Notes: generated from the letters alone by a model not told the origin. Numbered from the stretch's first letter, positions 17,392 to 27,251 are shown. The stretch is DNA of 64,000 nucleotides from Mucilaginibacter auburnensis (GCF_002797815.1 NZ_PGFJ01000002.1:620001-684000), one strand, 5' to 3'. Numbers and translations are program-made.

Positions 17392-18081
17392 TTATGCTTC
17401 AAATTTGTAGCCTACACCTTTAACGGTTGACACCACGTCGTCTCCCAGTTTTTCGCGTAGTTTTCTGATGTGCACGTCAATAGTACGATTGGTTACTACT
17501 ACCGAGTCTTCCCAAATATTTTTCAGGATCACCTCGCGGGTATATACTTTACCGGGTTTTGAGGCCAGTAAATAAAGTAGCTCAAATTCTTTCTTGGCCA
17601 ATACCACCTTTTCGCCACCTTTATAAACGAGGTAGGCTTCGCGATCGATCACCAACCCGCCAATTTCCAGTTTGTTATCAGCAACATCCTCAACAGGAGC
17701 GTTACGGCGTAATATAGCGTTAATACGGCTAACCAAAGCGCGTGGCTTAATGGGCTTAGCTATATAATCATCAGCGCCTACGTTAAAACCGGCAATTTCT
17801 GAATATTCTTCGCTGCGGGCAGTTAAGAATACCATAAAGGTATTTTTAAACTCCGGCATGGTGCGCATAATACGGCAGGCTTCAATACCATCCATCTTAG
17901 GCATCATAATATCCAAAACTATCAGATCGGGTAATGTACGTTTAGCTTCAGCAACGGCTTCCTGACCATTGTGAGCCAGATAAACCTGATAACCTTCTTT
18001 TTTGAGATTATATTCTATCAGCTCTAAAATATCCGGTTCGTCATCAACAATAAGTATCTTCTGTTTGGTAGTGTTGCTCAT
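17392..18081 (-). CDS. OmpR/PhoB-type response regulator
   Basis: A 229-residue two-domain regulator. The receiver domain (1-125) has the acidic pair D13/D14, the phosphoacceptor D57 in LIVLDIMMP, the threonine in FLTARSEE and the lysine in YIAKPIKPR. The C-terminal winged helix (about 135-229) contains KEFELLYLLASKPGKVYTRE and the DNA-recognition segment RTIDVHIRKLREKLG. It will bind direct-repeat operators after phosphorylation by a sensor kinase, but no kinase gene is adjacent, so it is an orphan here. Signal and targets are unknown. Confidence 0.93.
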   Translation of the reverse strand: MSNTTKQKILIVDDEPDILELIEYNLKKEGYQVYLAHNGQEAVAEAKRTLPDLIVLDIMMPKMDGIEACRIMRTMPEFKNTFMVFLTARSEEYSEIAGFNVGADDYIAKPIKPRALVSRINAILRRNAPVEDVADNKLEIGGLVIDREAYLVYKGGEKVVLAKKEFELLYLLASKPGKVYTREVILKNIWEDSVVVTNRTIDVHIRKLREKLGDDVVSTVKGVGYKFEA

Positions 18082-18176
18082 TAACTATTAATTTTTGAGT
18101 AAAAGTATAAGCTTAAAAGAAGATTATGGTTAATTCAATATTAACAAATTGTTAAATACTACCTTATTTTAACATT

Positions 18177-19304
18177 TTATTGAGCCTTGCTAAATGTTCT
18201 CTTTAAAAATTCTTCAAGATCACTGCCTGTAATATTTTTTGCGACTATAATTCCCTGAGGGTCAATTATAAAATTAGATGGTATAGCATATACGCGGTAA
18301 AGCGTTGGCGTGCTGCCTTCAAAGCTCTTTAATTCTGAAGCATGTTTCCATGTTAATTTATCAGCGTCAATGGCTTTTTTCCAAAGGTCTCTGTCTTCAT
18401 CTAATGATATTCCCAGTATGTCAAAGCCCTTGTCCTTATACAAATTGTACTGCTTTACCACGTTCGGGTTTTCCTGGCGACAAGGAACGCACCATGAGGC
18501 CCAGAAATCAAGCATCACATATTTACCTTTATAATCTGATAATTTCACCGGTTTGTTATCCAGACCGTTTATTATAAACTCTGGCGCTTTTTGGCCTATA
18601 GATAGTGGCTTTGCTGCAGCCATTCTGCCTATAAAAGCTTGAACGCCGGGGTTGTCTGTAAAATATTTTTTCTCCTTTAATTGCTCTGAGTAAGCTATTA
18701 GCTCTTTTTCATAACGCATGCTATCTAAAGATACCATGGCATAGAAAGAAGCCAGTGAAGTTTCATTCTTATTCTTAAAATCAATCAATGCGTTGCTGTA
18801 GTCGGATATGTTTTTGTTGTACATTCCGAAGTATTTCTTTGATAACGCTTCGCTTTCTTTTCCTGCGGCTTCAACTTCAGCCTGGTACTGCTCATCAAGT
18901 TTGGTGTTGATCTCGCCGTAGTGGTTACTTATCTGATTGAACGCCTGTATTTTCTCCGAATTTTCAGAGCCTTTAACATCGTACTGGTGCTTTTCATCTT
19001 TCAGATCTGTACTAAACTCAATCTTATCGCCATTAGCAGCTATCAGGTCAAAAAAGAAACCACCTATACGCAATTTGTACAAATTGGCATAAGGCGTAAA
19101 ATGTTTAAACTGAAACTTACCCTGCTCATCAAGACTCGCAGAATCGCTGATGGTTACACGGGTGGTACCGGCTTCCAGCAAATAGATCTTTTTTACATCG
19201 CCGGGATTTTTTATTTCGCCCGATATGGTAAAGTCGGCATTTTGCACGCAAGCCGAAAAGCCGCACGCTAAAGCCAACAGGCAAATAAAATGAGTTAACT
19301 TCAT
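18177..19304 (-). CDS. Thioredoxin-fold lipoprotein (DUF4369 + TlpA-like)
   Basis: Envelope thiol-disulfide protein of 375 residues. The signal peptide ends in the lipobox GFSAC (C19). An N-terminal DUF4369-like beta domain (about 24-110, FTISGEIKNPGDVKKIYLLE) and a helical linker (about 120-235) precede a TlpA/ResA-type thioredoxin domain (about 240-375) with the active site WASWCVPCR. Such proteins, common in Bacteroidota, reduce or shuffle disulfides outside the inner membrane. Its ATG overlaps the gatB stop as ATGA, so it is translated from the gatB transcript; that pairing has no clear functional logic. Confidence 0.88.
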   Translation of the reverse strand: MKLTHFICLLALACGFSACVQNADFTISGEIKNPGDVKKIYLLEAGTTRVTISDSASLDEQGKFQFKHFTPYANLYKLRIGGFFFDLIAANGDKIEFSTDLKDEKHQYDVKGSENSEKIQAFNQISNHYGEINTKLDEQYQAEVEAAGKESEALSKKYFGMYNKNISDYSNALIDFKNKNETSLASFYAMVSLDSMRYEKELIAYSEQLKEKKYFTDNPGVQAFIGRMAAAKPLSIGQKAPEFIINGLDNKPVKLSDYKGKYVMLDFWASWCVPCRQENPNVVKQYNLYKDKGFDILGISLDEDRDLWKKAIDADKLTWKHASELKSFEGSTPTLYRVYAIPSNFIIDPQGIIVAKNITGSDLEEFLKRTFSKAQ

Positions 19305-20767
19305 TTTTCTAATTCTTTTATCAGTAATTGATTGGTTTTCTGCGGATCGATCTTGCCTTTTGATAGCTTCATGATCTCGCCCATAAACAAGCCTACAACT
19401 CCTTTTTTCCCTTTTTTGTATTCGGTAACCTTATCAGGGAATTTAGCTATCGCCTTGCTGATGAACTCGCTCACATCATTACTATCGGCAGTTATCAGCA
19501 AATTCAACTCGGTAGCCAACTGCTCAGCTGTTTTATCAGGAGAGGCCAGCAAGGCCGGTAATAATTTATGCGATGCAACTGTATTATTGATGGATCCGGC
19601 ATCAATCAGTTTGATCATACCAGCCAGGTTCTGCGGTTTTAAAGGCAGATCACTAATGTGTAAACCCGTTTCATTTAAATGAGATTTTACCGGCCCCATT
19701 AACAGGTGTACAGCAGCTTTATAGTTAGCAGTATGCTTTATCAGTTCTTCAAAATAAAAAGCCAGTTCTTTATCAGCGGTGATAACAGAGGCGTCGTACT
19801 CGTTTAAACCTAACTCATCAGTATACTTTTTATACAACTGATGCGGTAAGGCGGGTAATGATTGCCTGATGTGCTCTACGTATGCCTCATCCAATACCAA
19901 AGGCATCAGATCGGGCTCAGGGAAATAACGGTAATCGTTCGCCATCTCCTTGGTACGTAAAACTGATGTTTCGCCTGTATCGGCGTTAAAGTTCAATGTA
20001 TTTTGCTCAATATAACCGCCCGCTTCCACTATAAGCACCTGGCGTTCAAATTCATGCTCAATAGCGCGTTGAACGTTGCGGATGGAGTTAAGGTTCTTTA
20101 CCTCGCAACGGTTGCCGTATTCGGTAGCGCCTTTTAAACGTACAGAGATATTGGCATCGCAACGCATACTGCCTTCCTCCATGTTACCATCGCATACGTC
20201 AAGATAGCGGAGCAGTTTGCGGATCTCCGTAAGATACTGACCCGCTTCTTCTGCGCTGCGCATATCAGGCTGAGATACTATTTCTAACAAAGGTACACCT
20301 GCGCGATTGAGGTCAATGAACGAGTCATCGCAAACACTATCATGCATACTTTTACCCGCATCCTCTTCCATGTGGATGTGATGGATGGCAAGTTCTTTTG
20401 TACTACCGTCTGATAATTTCACAGTTACCGAACCACCCAGGCAAATAGGCTCCATATCCTGAGTTATCTGGTATCCTTTAGGCAGGTCGGCGTAAAAGTA
20501 ATTTTTACGGGCAAAGTGATTATTAAGGTTGATGGTGCAATTGCAGGCCAAACCCATTTTTACAGCATACTCAACCATGCGCTTGTTAATGCGCGGGAGC
20601 GTACCGGGATGGCCCAATGATATGGCGCTTACGTGATGGTTAGGTTCTGCGCCAAATGCCGCCGAATCTGATGAAAATGCTTTACTTAAAGTAGATAACT
20701 GCGCGTGAACTTCTAACCCTACTACTAACTCGTACTTTTCGCTCACAGTTTTTTCCAGAACTGTCAT
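19301..20767 (-). CDS. gatB: Asp-tRNA(Asn)/Glu-tRNA(Gln) amidotransferase subunit B
   Basis: Part of GatCAB, which amidates mischarged Asp-tRNA(Asn) or Glu-tRNA(Gln). The 488-residue protein starts with YELVVGLEVHAQLST, contains the conserved FARKNYFYADLPKGYQITQ (about 95-113), the metal/ATP-site HIHMEEDAGKS near 140, DFNRAGVPLLEIV-like IDLNRAGVPLLEIVSQP, and RSKE-equivalent VLRTKEMANDYRYFPEPD; the C-terminal YqeY/GatB tail domain is complete. gatA and gatC are not in the window. A TATATTTG element lies 37 bases before the ATG. Confidence 0.95.
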   Translation of the reverse strand: MTVLEKTVSEKYELVVGLEVHAQLSTLSKAFSSDSAAFGAEPNHHVSAISLGHPGTLPRINKRMVEYAVKMGLACNCTINLNNHFARKNYFYADLPKGYQITQDMEPICLGGSVTVKLSDGSTKELAIHHIHMEEDAGKSMHDSVCDDSFIDLNRAGVPLLEIVSQPDMRSAEEAGQYLTEIRKLLRYLDVCDGNMEEGSMRCDANISVRLKGATEYGNRCEVKNLNSIRNVQRAIEHEFERQVLIVEAGGYIEQNTLNFNADTGETSVLRTKEMANDYRYFPEPDLMPLVLDEAYVEHIRQSLPALPHQLYKKYTDELGLNEYDASVITADKELAFYFEELIKHTANYKAAVHLLMGPVKSHLNETGLHISDLPLKPQNLAGMIKLIDAGSINNTVASHKLLPALLASPDKTAEQLATELNLLITADSNDVSEFISKAIAKFPDKVTEYKKGKKGVVGLFMGEIMKLSKGKIDPQKTNQLLIKELEK

Positions 20768-20804
20768 ATTGTAAAATTCGGATCAATAACTTAATTAATC
20801 CTGC

Positions 20805-20812
20805 CAAATATA
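20805..20812 (-). promoter_or_regulatory. -7 element of gatB
   Basis: TATATTTG on the minus strand, 37 bases before the ATG. Confidence 0.6.
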
Positions 20813-20988
20813 AAGTAAATATTAAATAGACCAATATTTAACCGGTGCCAAATTGGTGGTAATTTATAGTAAAAAAGCGGTTTTTTGTGTAAAAAATTAG
20901 CGTTTTGAATACAAAACATACGTTTTTACCAGCTTTTAAAAATGTACATAGCAACCGCTAATCAATAAATTAAAAAAAAGTCACCAAT

Positions 20989-21005
20989 ATTGAACAATGT
21001 TCAAT
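20989..21005. promoter_or_regulatory. TetR operator 1
   Basis: Perfect 17-base palindrome ATTGAACAATGTTCAAT centred on A20997. It abuts the TATATTTG element of the TetR gene on its upstream side, so a bound dimer would block RNA polymerase. The same GAACAnTGTTC core recurs downstream of the gene. Confidence 0.8.
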
Positions 21006-21013
21006 TATATTTG
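21006..21013 (+). promoter_or_regulatory. -7 element of the tetR-type gene
   Basis: TATATTTG directly after operator 1 and 13 bases before ATG 21027. Confidence 0.65.
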
Positions 21014-21026
21014 TAGTAAGTTAAAT

Positions 21027-21644
21027 ATGGGTACTGCCGAAAGAAAACTAAGGGAAAAAGAAACATTGCGCTCGCTGATATTGGAGAGCGCCAAGAAACT
21101 CTTTATTGAAAACGGCGTTGAACAGACCACCATACGCGCTATTGCTAAAAACATTGACTACAGCGTGGGTACTGTTTACTTTTATTTCAAGGATAAAAAC
21201 GAGATACTTAATGCCTTACATACACAGGGTTTCTCTCAACTGGGTTTACAATTCAGCGTATTAAAAAACGTAAACCACCCAATGGAACGCCTTATGGCTA
21301 TGGGGCGCTTATACATAGCTTTCGCCTTGGAAAACCCGGATATGTATGAGTTAATGTTCACCCTTAAAGAGCCAATGGAGGTTTTGGATTCAAAAGAGCA
21401 TGAACAATGGGACGAAGGCATATCAGCTTTCCGCGCATTAAAAGACACCGTTAACGCTTGTATAAAAGCAGGGCATTTTAACGGCCACACTGCCGAGCCG
21501 CTTACTTATATGATATGGAGCGTGGTACATGGCATGTGCAGCTTGTACATAAGCAAACGGACTGGAAGCATATATGGTAACGAACCGGAAAACCTGGTTA
21601 ATGCAGCTTTAGAAGAATTTTTAATGATGCTGAGAAAGCTATAA
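21027..21644 (+). CDS. TetR-family transcriptional regulator
   Basis: A 205-residue repressor. The N-terminal helix-turn-helix (about 10-57: SLILESAKKLFIENGVEQTT, then IAKNIDYSVGTVYFYFKDKN) is typical, with an all-helical ligand/dimer domain after it (TetR_C-like, residues 75-200). ATG 21027 is chosen because the other candidate, ATG 20997, lies in the centre of the operator palindrome and upstream of the -7 element. Two copies of the GAACAnTGTTC palindrome flank the gene, one at its own promoter and one before the next gene, indicating autorepression and control of the membrane protein that follows. The inducer is unknown. Confidence 0.9.
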   Translation: MGTAERKLREKETLRSLILESAKKLFIENGVEQTTIRAIAKNIDYSVGTVYFYFKDKNEILNALHTQGFSQLGLQFSVLKNVNHPMERLMAMGRLYIAFALENPDMYELMFTLKEPMEVLDSKEHEQWDEGISAFRALKDTVNACIKAGHFNGHTAEPLTYMIWSVVHGMCSLYISKRTGSIYGNEPENLVNAALEEFLMMLRKL

Positions 21645-21649
21645 TTTTT

Positions 21650-21675
21650 TTGAACAATAGTGAACATTGTTCAAT
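21650..21675. promoter_or_regulatory. TetR operator 2, upstream of the membrane protein gene
   Basis: A half site TTGAACAAT (21650-21658) is followed immediately by AGTGAACATTGTTCAAT (21659-21675), whose GAACATTGTTC core matches operator 1. It sits 5 bases after the TetR stop and 47 bases before the next ATG. Confidence 0.75.
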
Positions 21676-21722
21676 ATTAAAACAACGATTGATAAATCAT
21701 AGATAACATAACATTTAACATC

Positions 21723-22520
21723 ATGACCAACTTCATTAACACATTGGCTATGCGCAACGGTGCGCTATTTTACAGCGGATTGATATGTTTTATTATGGCA
21801 GCGCTGTTTTTCCTGATCTGCAGAAAATCACAGATCAAAGTAAATAACACCAATGCGTGGTATAAACCGTTAAAATTTGCCCTATCTATCGGCATTTTTT
21901 GCTGGACCATGGGATGGCTGCTTTTCTATTTAAAACCTGAAAAAACTGCGCTATACACCTGGGTAAGCATCGCTTTGTTAGCATTTGAGCTGTTTTATAT
22001 TGCATTTCAGGCAGGCCGCGGCCAACTGTCACATTTTAACATTAGCACACCATTTTATAACATTATGTATGCTTTGATGGGTATTGCTATAAGCGTTGTA
22101 ACCTTATGGACCGGGTATATAGGTTACCTGTTTTTTACGGAACCACTCCCCATGTTGCCAGCTAACTACATTTGGGGTATACGCATGGGCATTATTCTTT
22201 TTGTAATTTTTGCTTTTGAAGGCGGACTGATGGGCAGCCGCATGTCGCATACCGTCGGCGGGCCTGATGGTGAAGAAGGACTACCCTTTTTAAACTGGAG
22301 TAAAAAATATGGTGACACCCGTATTGCGCACTTTATTGGTATGCACGCGCTGCAAGTTCTCCCGCTCCTATCGTTTTACGTGCTGACAAGTGTTACAACT
22401 GTAATTGTGGTGAGTGCAATGTACGGTTTGCTGGCATTATTTGTATTGATACAAGCGTTAAAAGGAAAACCGCTTATAGCGCAACGCAAACCTAAAATTG
22501 TTTATCAACCGGGTGCTTAA
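21723..22520 (+). CDS. Multi-pass membrane protein under TetR control, unknown function
   Basis: An inner membrane protein of 265 residues with about seven hydrophobic segments (roughly 14-34, 48-68, 76-95, 108-132, 147-167, 203-222, 225-243). A conserved-looking polar stretch, HTVGGPDGEEGLPFLNWSKK followed by YGDTRIAHFIGMHALQVLPL, carries histidines at the membrane edge that could bind a metal or heme. I recall this motif in uncharacterised Bacteroidota membrane proteins, but no function is assigned. It follows the TetR gene by 78 bases with an operator copy between them, so it is the most likely target of that regulator, perhaps for a toxic or lipophilic compound. Confidence 0.75.
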   Translation: MTNFINTLAMRNGALFYSGLICFIMAALFFLICRKSQIKVNNTNAWYKPLKFALSIGIFCWTMGWLLFYLKPEKTALYTWVSIALLAFELFYIAFQAGRGQLSHFNISTPFYNIMYALMGIAISVVTLWTGYIGYLFFTEPLPMLPANYIWGIRMGIILFVIFAFEGGLMGSRMSHTVGGPDGEEGLPFLNWSKKYGDTRIAHFIGMHALQVLPLLSFYVLTSVTTVIVVSAMYGLLALFVLIQALKGKPLIAQRKPKIVYQPGA

Positions 22521-22524
22521 AGTA

Positions 22525-23199
22525 CTAACTTAAGAACGGTTTGACTTTGCTTATGGCAAATTCCAGCTGTTCTTCAGGTGTAAGATCAGTATTATCCAAA
22601 ATTATAGCGTCATCAGCTCGTGTAAGTGGGCTTTCGGCGCGAGTGGTATCCTGGTAATCACGATGGGCCAGACTTTCAAAAACCTCCTCCAAAGTAATTT
22701 CGGGATTTTTAGGCGCCAGCTCCTTGTAGCGGCGTTCGGCACGGATCTTCGGATCAGCAGTCATGAAAATTTTAACCTGAGCATGTGGAAATACAACGGT
22801 TCCAATATCGCGGCCATCCATCACCACGTTTTTTGAGCGACCCATGCGTTGCTGCTGCTTTACCATTTCAACACGCACATCATGCAATGCTGCTACAGAG
22901 CTTACCATATCTGATACATGCATCTGCCTGATCTCTTCAGATACCTCTTCGTCATTCAGGGTAATGTGCGTCTGGTAATCCCGAGAGTGAAAATTAAGAT
23001 GAACATTTTTTAACGCCTCTTTTACCTGATCTGCATTTTTCAGATCAACGTTGTTGCGCAAAAAATACAAGGCTACGGCCCTGTACATAGCCCCGCTATC
23101 AACATAAATAAAGTGAAGCGCTTTGGCTAATGCCTTAGCCATCGTGCTTTTACCGCATGAAGAATAGCCGTCAATGGCTACTACAATATTGTTGCTCAT
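22525..23199 (-). CDS. cmk: Cytidylate kinase
   Basis: Phosphorylates CMP and dCMP with ATP in pyrimidine nucleotide recycling. The 224-residue protein has the P-loop GYSSCGKST (about 12-20), YVDSGAMYRAVAL, the NMP-binding and lid elements VVMDGRDIGTVVFPHA (about 125-140) and RAERRYKELAPKNPEITLEE, and closes with the TRAESPLTRADDAIILDNT motif typical of Cmk. The length is normal. It converges with the TetR-controlled membrane gene with only 4 bases between the two stops and is divergent from arfB. Confidence 0.95.
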   Translation of the reverse strand: MSNNIVVAIDGYSSCGKSTMAKALAKALHFIYVDSGAMYRAVALYFLRNNVDLKNADQVKEALKNVHLNFHSRDYQTHITLNDEEVSEEIRQMHVSDMVSSVAALHDVRVEMVKQQQRMGRSKNVVMDGRDIGTVVFPHAQVKIFMTADPKIRAERRYKELAPKNPEITLEEVFESLAHRDYQDTTRAESPLTRADDAIILDNTDLTPEEQLEFAISKVKPFLS

Positions 23200-23313
23200 C
23201 TTGCTGCCAATATAGCAAATTTGTGCAACAGTAATGTTAAAAGTAACACCATTCTGCCTGTAAAATGCATAATAAGCTTTAAGGCAAACAACTATTATTA
23301 ACTTTACACCAAT

Positions 23314-23724
23314 ATGAATTTTTCTAAACAGGCGCTCGCTAAAGAAGTGACCTACAAAACATCACGCAGCGGTGGCAAAGGCGGACAAAATGTAAATAAG
23401 GTATCTACAAAAGTTGAGTTACTTTTTAGTGTGGATGATTCTGTTTTGTTCAGCGATGAAGAAAAAATCCGCATTAAAGAAAAACTGCAATCGCGCTTTA
23501 ATAAAGATGGGCACATACAGGTAGTTTGCGATGAAGAGCGCAGTCAGTTACTAAACAAAGAAATAGCGCTGGAGCGTTTAACAACACTACTTTCCGGTGC
23601 GCTGCACATGCCTAAAATAAGAAAGGCTACCAAAATTAGCAAGCAGGCTAAAGAAGCAAGGCTCACCGGCAAAAAAGTAATTTCTCAGAAAAAGGAAAGT
23701 CGCCGTAGAAACTTTGATGTTTAG
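23314..23724 (+). CDS. arfB: Alternative ribosome-rescue factor B (YaeJ-type peptidyl-tRNA hydrolase)
   Basis: Releases nascent chains from ribosomes stalled at the end of a broken mRNA. The 136-residue protein has a release factor catalytic domain with GGQ at residues 23-25 within TSRSGGKGGQNVNKVSTK, and a basic C-terminal tail (KISKQAKEARLTGKKVISQK, then KKESRRRN) that in ArfB inserts in the empty mRNA channel. It lacks the codon-recognition domains of RF1/RF2, as expected. Its stop overlaps the converging lpxR-like gene by 4 bases. Confidence 0.92.
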   Translation: MNFSKQALAKEVTYKTSRSGGKGGQNVNKVSTKVELLFSVDDSVLFSDEEKIRIKEKLQSRFNKDGHIQVVCDEERSQLLNKEIALERLTTLLSGALHMPKIRKATKISKQAKEARLTGKKVISQKKESRRRNFDV

Positions 23725-24686
23725 TTAAACCTGTACATTAAGGTAATGCTGGCCCATTGCTGGCTGTAGCGCTGAGGGTTAACCACCTTTGTTGGGAAAG
23801 TGGCCGTGTAATCTATTACCCACCTTTTAGTAACATATGATGCGCCTAACTGGTTGCTGAATATGGTTCTTACAGGTTTTGCGGTGATCTCCAAAGAGCC
23901 GGGCTCCTTGTTACTGAACAAACCACCTTCAATAGTAGCATCATAGGCAACATAGTTAAACTGCGGCTTAAAATGAATAAAAAATTCGCCTTTATGATCC
24001 TTGTCGGCATTTTGTTTAGTTATGGCGGTACTTTGTGTACTCACAGAGTTGAACAATTTACCCAGCTTACCCAAGCGGAACAGCGGCCCCACTCCTGCCC
24101 CGGTAAAACCGGTACCCAGGTTGGCATAAGCGCTGCCTGAAACATCAAAACCTTCGTCATTACGATAAAGCAGGCGGTTATATTCTGCCGATAAGTTTAA
24201 TTGAAACGCATTTTGGATCTGGTATTTCCAACCGTTTATACTGTAAAAGCCAAAGGTGTCGTGCACAAATTTCTGAGCCTGCTCGCCCTTAGCCGCCGGA
24301 CCAATAACGCCGGTTTGTACACTTAATTTAAGATTACTCTCATTTTTATACAACAAGTTTAATGATGCGCCTGCATATAAATACCCGGCAAACGGCCTGT
24401 CAACCCCCGTAGCAGTTGGAATATTACCTGTTTGCGGGTTAAATATTTTTTGCCCTACCTCAAAGCCTAACACCTTGTTTTGTAGCTTGGCATTATTAGT
24501 TGTTGCTAAAGCATGCCTGTAAAATAGAAACAGTCCATCAGTATAATAACGGTCTGAACCTTGAAAAAGATAGGAATCGTTATCTGTTTGTAACCCTGCT
24601 TCGCTACTGTATGTTTGCGCATTTACAATAAGTGAACACACTACCAAACTTAGCGTGATGACTGATCTTTTTATTTTTAATTTCAT
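23721..24686 (-). CDS. LpxR-like outer membrane protein (DUF2219)
   Basis: A 321-residue protein with a cleavable signal peptide (ending VNAQ, about residue 24), then the family hallmark near the start of the mature chain: a TDNDSYLFQGSDRYYTDG stretch in which the acidic and DRYYT residues correspond to the LpxR active/Ca-binding region. The remainder alternates in beta strands and ends in SITLMYRFN with a near-terminal aromatic, fitting a 12-strand barrel. LpxR removes the 3'-acyloxyacyl group of lipid A; whether this homologue does so is untested. The TATTTTTG element lies 7 bases before the ATG. Confidence 0.83.
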   Translation of the reverse strand: MKLKIKRSVITLSLVVCSLIVNAQTYSSEAGLQTDNDSYLFQGSDRYYTDGLFLFYRHALATTNNAKLQNKVLGFEVGQKIFNPQTGNIPTATGVDRPFAGYLYAGASLNLLYKNESNLKLSVQTGVIGPAAKGEQAQKFVHDTFGFYSINGWKYQIQNAFQLNLSAEYNRLLYRNDEGFDVSGSAYANLGTGFTGAGVGPLFRLGKLGKLFNSVSTQSTAITKQNADKDHKGEFFIHFKPQFNYVAYDATIEGGLFSNKEPGSLEITAKPVRTIFSNQLGASYVTKRWVIDYTATFPTKVVNPQRYSQQWASITLMYRFN

Positions 24687-24693
24687 GAAGGGG

Positions 24694-24701
24694 CAAAAAT
24701 A
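24694..24701 (-). promoter_or_regulatory. -7 element of the lpxR-like gene
   Basis: TATTTTTG on the minus strand, followed by CCCCTTC and ATG; predicted leader of about 3 bases. It overlaps the T-tail of the lon terminator. Confidence 0.55.
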
Positions 24702-24727
24702 AAAAAAAGCCGGAATGGTTTCCGGCT
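24700..24727 (-). terminator. lon terminator
   Basis: Minus-strand stem AGCCGGAA/TTCCGGCT with a four-base loop (24708-24727), followed by eight T. It insulates lpxR from lon. Confidence 0.9.
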
Positions 24728-24749
24728 TATGCTTTTGTATAAATTATAC

Positions 24750-27251
24750 TTAATTCAACTCTGCCTTAACGGGCTGTTTTATGGTGAGATCAAGCGGCTC
24801 ATCAACTTTTTCGTTCAACAGCGCAAGCTCAATTACCTCGCGCATTTCGGTAACATAGTGAAATTGCAGGTCTTTGATGTAGCTCTCCTTTATCTCAAGT
24901 ATATCTTTTTGATTTGACTTGCACAGGATGATCTCTTTAATATTAGCTCGCTTAGCTGCCAGTATTTTTTCCTTAATACCGCCAACCGGCAAAACACGTC
25001 CGCGCAGCGTGATTTCTCCTGTCATGGCTAAATTTTGCTTTACTTTACGTTGAGTAAAAGCAGACGTTAACGCGGTAAGCATGGTAATACCGGCCGAAGG
25101 CCCATCTTTTGGTGTAGCACCTGCAGGCACGTGAACATGCACATCCCACTGGTCAAACAGGCGGCCGTCAATATTAAAGCGTGCCGCATGAGCACGCAGG
25201 TAAGCCAAAGCTATAACCGCAGATTCTTTCATTACGTCGCCCAGGCTACCGGTAAGCGTAAGTTTACCCTTACCCGGACTTAAACTGGCTTCAATAAATA
25301 GAATATCGCCACCTACCGAGGTCCAGGCTAAACCTGTAACAACACCAGCGTTGTTATTATTTTCGTAAAGGTCTTTATCAAATATTGGTGCGCCTAAAAT
25401 GCGCTCAACATCCTTTTTACTTACAGATGGATTATAAATCTCATCCAAAGCAATATTTTTAGCTACCCCGCGTACCACAGAACCTATCTTTTTCTCTAAT
25501 CCACGCACACCTGATTCGCGCGTGTAATCTTCAATGATCTTTTCAATCACGTCCGGCTTTATGGCCACATCTCGTGTTTTAAGTCCGTGGGCCTCGCGTT
25601 GTTTAGGCAACAGGTGCTGTTTGGCTATTTCTACCTTTTCTTCAATGGTGTAACCGTTTACTTCAATGATCTCCATCCTATCCAACAAGGCAGGCTGAAT
25701 ACTACTTAATGAGTTAGCGGTTGCAATAAACATTACGTTAGATAGGTCAAAGTCCATTTCCACGTAATGGTCATAAAAAGAATTGTTCTGCTCCGGGTCA
25801 AGCACCTCTAATAATGCCGACGATGGATCGCCTCGGAAATCGCTGCCAACTTTATCAATCTCATCTAAAATAAAAACAGGATTAGCTGCTCCGGCCTTTT
25901 TTACCGACTGGATTATACGGCCCGGCATAGCGCCTATATAAGTTTTACGGTGGCCACGTATTTCGGCTTCGTCGCGAATACCACCTAAAGCCATACGTAC
26001 GTATTTGCGGCCTAATGCTTTTGCAATTGATTTACCCAGTGAAGTTTTACCAACACCCGGAGGCCCAACCAAACAAAGTATAGGCGCTTTCATATCGTGC
26101 TTTAGCTTTAGCACGGCCAGGTACTCAATAATACGCTGTTTTACTTTATCTAAGCCAAAATGGTCTTTATCCAAAACCTTTTCGGCCCGCTTAAGGTCAA
26201 AATTATCTTTGGTGAACTCGTTCCATGGAAGGTCAAGTAACAGCTCCAGGTAATTGATCTGAACAGAATAATCAGCAGCTGCCGGATTAATACGCGCCAG
26301 TTTTTCCAGTTCCTTATTGAAATGTTTTTTTACCTCAACGTCCCATTTCTTTTTGGCGCCACGCTCACGCAGGTTTTCGAGCTCCAGATCAGGGGTATTA
26401 CCTCCCAGTTCTTCCTGAATGGTTTTAAGTTGTTGGTTTAAAAAGTAATCGCGTTGCTGCTTATCCAGATCCACCCTCACGCGGGTTTGTATCTGATTTT
26501 TCAACTCCAGCATTTGCAGTTCTGTAGTTAAATGGCCCAACACCTGGTTGGCCATTTCCCTGCGGTTGGCAACTTCAAGCAATCCCTGCTTAACTGACAT
26601 ATCGGCGTTCATGTTTGACGATATGAAATTGATCAGGAAAGAATTACTCTCAATGTTACGGATAGCTATACCTGCCTCACTCGGAATATTCGGCGATAGC
26701 TGTATGATATTCATGGCCATGTCTTTAATTGACGATATCATGGCCTTGTATTCTTTATCCTCTTTAGGTTTAACTTCCTTAAAAGGCTCAATAGTTGCTT
26801 TTATGTAAGGCTCGGTTTGTACCTCTTCTTTTAAATAAAAACGCTTTTTGCCCTGTAAAATAACGGTAGTGTTACCATCAGGCATTTGCAGCATTTTTAT
26901 AATAACAGCAACCGTTCCCACCTGGTGTAATTGCTCAAATGTAGGATCTTCAACAGCTACATCTTTTTGGGCGGCAACACCTATCATACGCGTACCTTTA
27001 TTGGCATCGCGTATCAGCTTTATTGATTTGTCTCTGCCAACCGTTATAGGGATAACAACACCTGGAAACAAAACGGTATTGCGTAAAGGTAAGATGGGTA
27101 ATGCATCAGGAACCTGCTCATTATTCATTTCCTCCTCATCTTCTGACGACATGAGCGGGAAAAACTCAGAATCTTCATTTATAACCGGCATCGCATTCTT
27201 AAAATCAAACGGATCAAAACTCATCAGGGGACCTTTCTGTTTAAACGTCAT
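24750..27251 (-). CDS. lon: ATP-dependent protease La
   Basis: Hexameric cytosolic AAA+ protease that removes misfolded and regulatory proteins. The 833-residue protein has the Lon substrate-binding N-domain (about 45-240, [19 protein letters not shown]), a coiled region, the AAA module with Walker [10 protein letters not shown] and Walker [11 protein letters not shown], and the C-terminal protease domain with catalytic S719 in KDGPSAG and K762 in GGIKEK, spaced 43 residues apart as in E. coli. The acidic N-terminal extension of about 40 residues is common in Bacteroidota Lon. An alternative ATG ten codons in exists. It has its own terminator. Confidence 0.95.
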   Translation of the reverse strand: MTFKQKGPLMSFDPFDFKNAMPVINEDSEFFPLMSSEDEEEMNNEQVPDALPILPLRNTVLFPGVVIPITVGRDKSIKLIRDANKGTRMIGVAAQKDVAVEDPTFEQLHQVGTVAVIIKMLQMPDGNTTVILQGKKRFYLKEEVQTEPYIKATIEPFKEVKPKEDKEYKAMISSIKDMAMNIIQLSPNIPSEAGIAIRNIESNSFLINFISSNMNADMSVKQGLLEVANRREMANQVLGHLTTELQMLELKNQIQTRVRVDLDKQQRDYFLNQQLKTIQEELGGNTPDLELENLRERGAKKKWDVEVKKHFNKELEKLARINPAAADYSVQINYLELLLDLPWNEFTKDNFDLKRAEKVLDKDHFGLDKVKQRIIEYLAVLKLKHDMKAPILCLVGPPGVGKTSLGKSIAKALGRKYVRMALGGIRDEAEIRGHRKTYIGAMPGRIIQSVKKAGAANPVFILDEIDKVGSDFRGDPSSALLEVLDPEQNNSFYDHYVEMDFDLSNVMFIATANSLSSIQPALLDRMEIIEVNGYTIEEKVEIAKQHLLPKQREAHGLKTRDVAIKPDVIEKIIEDYTRESGVRGLEKKIGSVVRGVAKNIALDEIYNPSVSKKDVERILGAPIFDKDLYENNNNAGVVTGLAWTSVGGDILFIEASLSPGKGKLTLTGSLGDVMKESAVIALAYLRAHAARFNIDGRLFDQWDVHVHVPAGATPKDGPSAGITMLTALTSAFTQRKVKQNLAMTGEITLRGRVLPVGGIKEKILAAKRANIKEIILCKSNQKDILEIKESYIKDLQFHYVTEMREVIELALLNEKVDEPLDLTIKQPVKAELN

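Noticed and set aside
20997..21026. Upstream ATG of the TetR gene
   Set aside because: It lies at the centre of the operator palindrome and upstream of the -7 element, so it is not transcribed.
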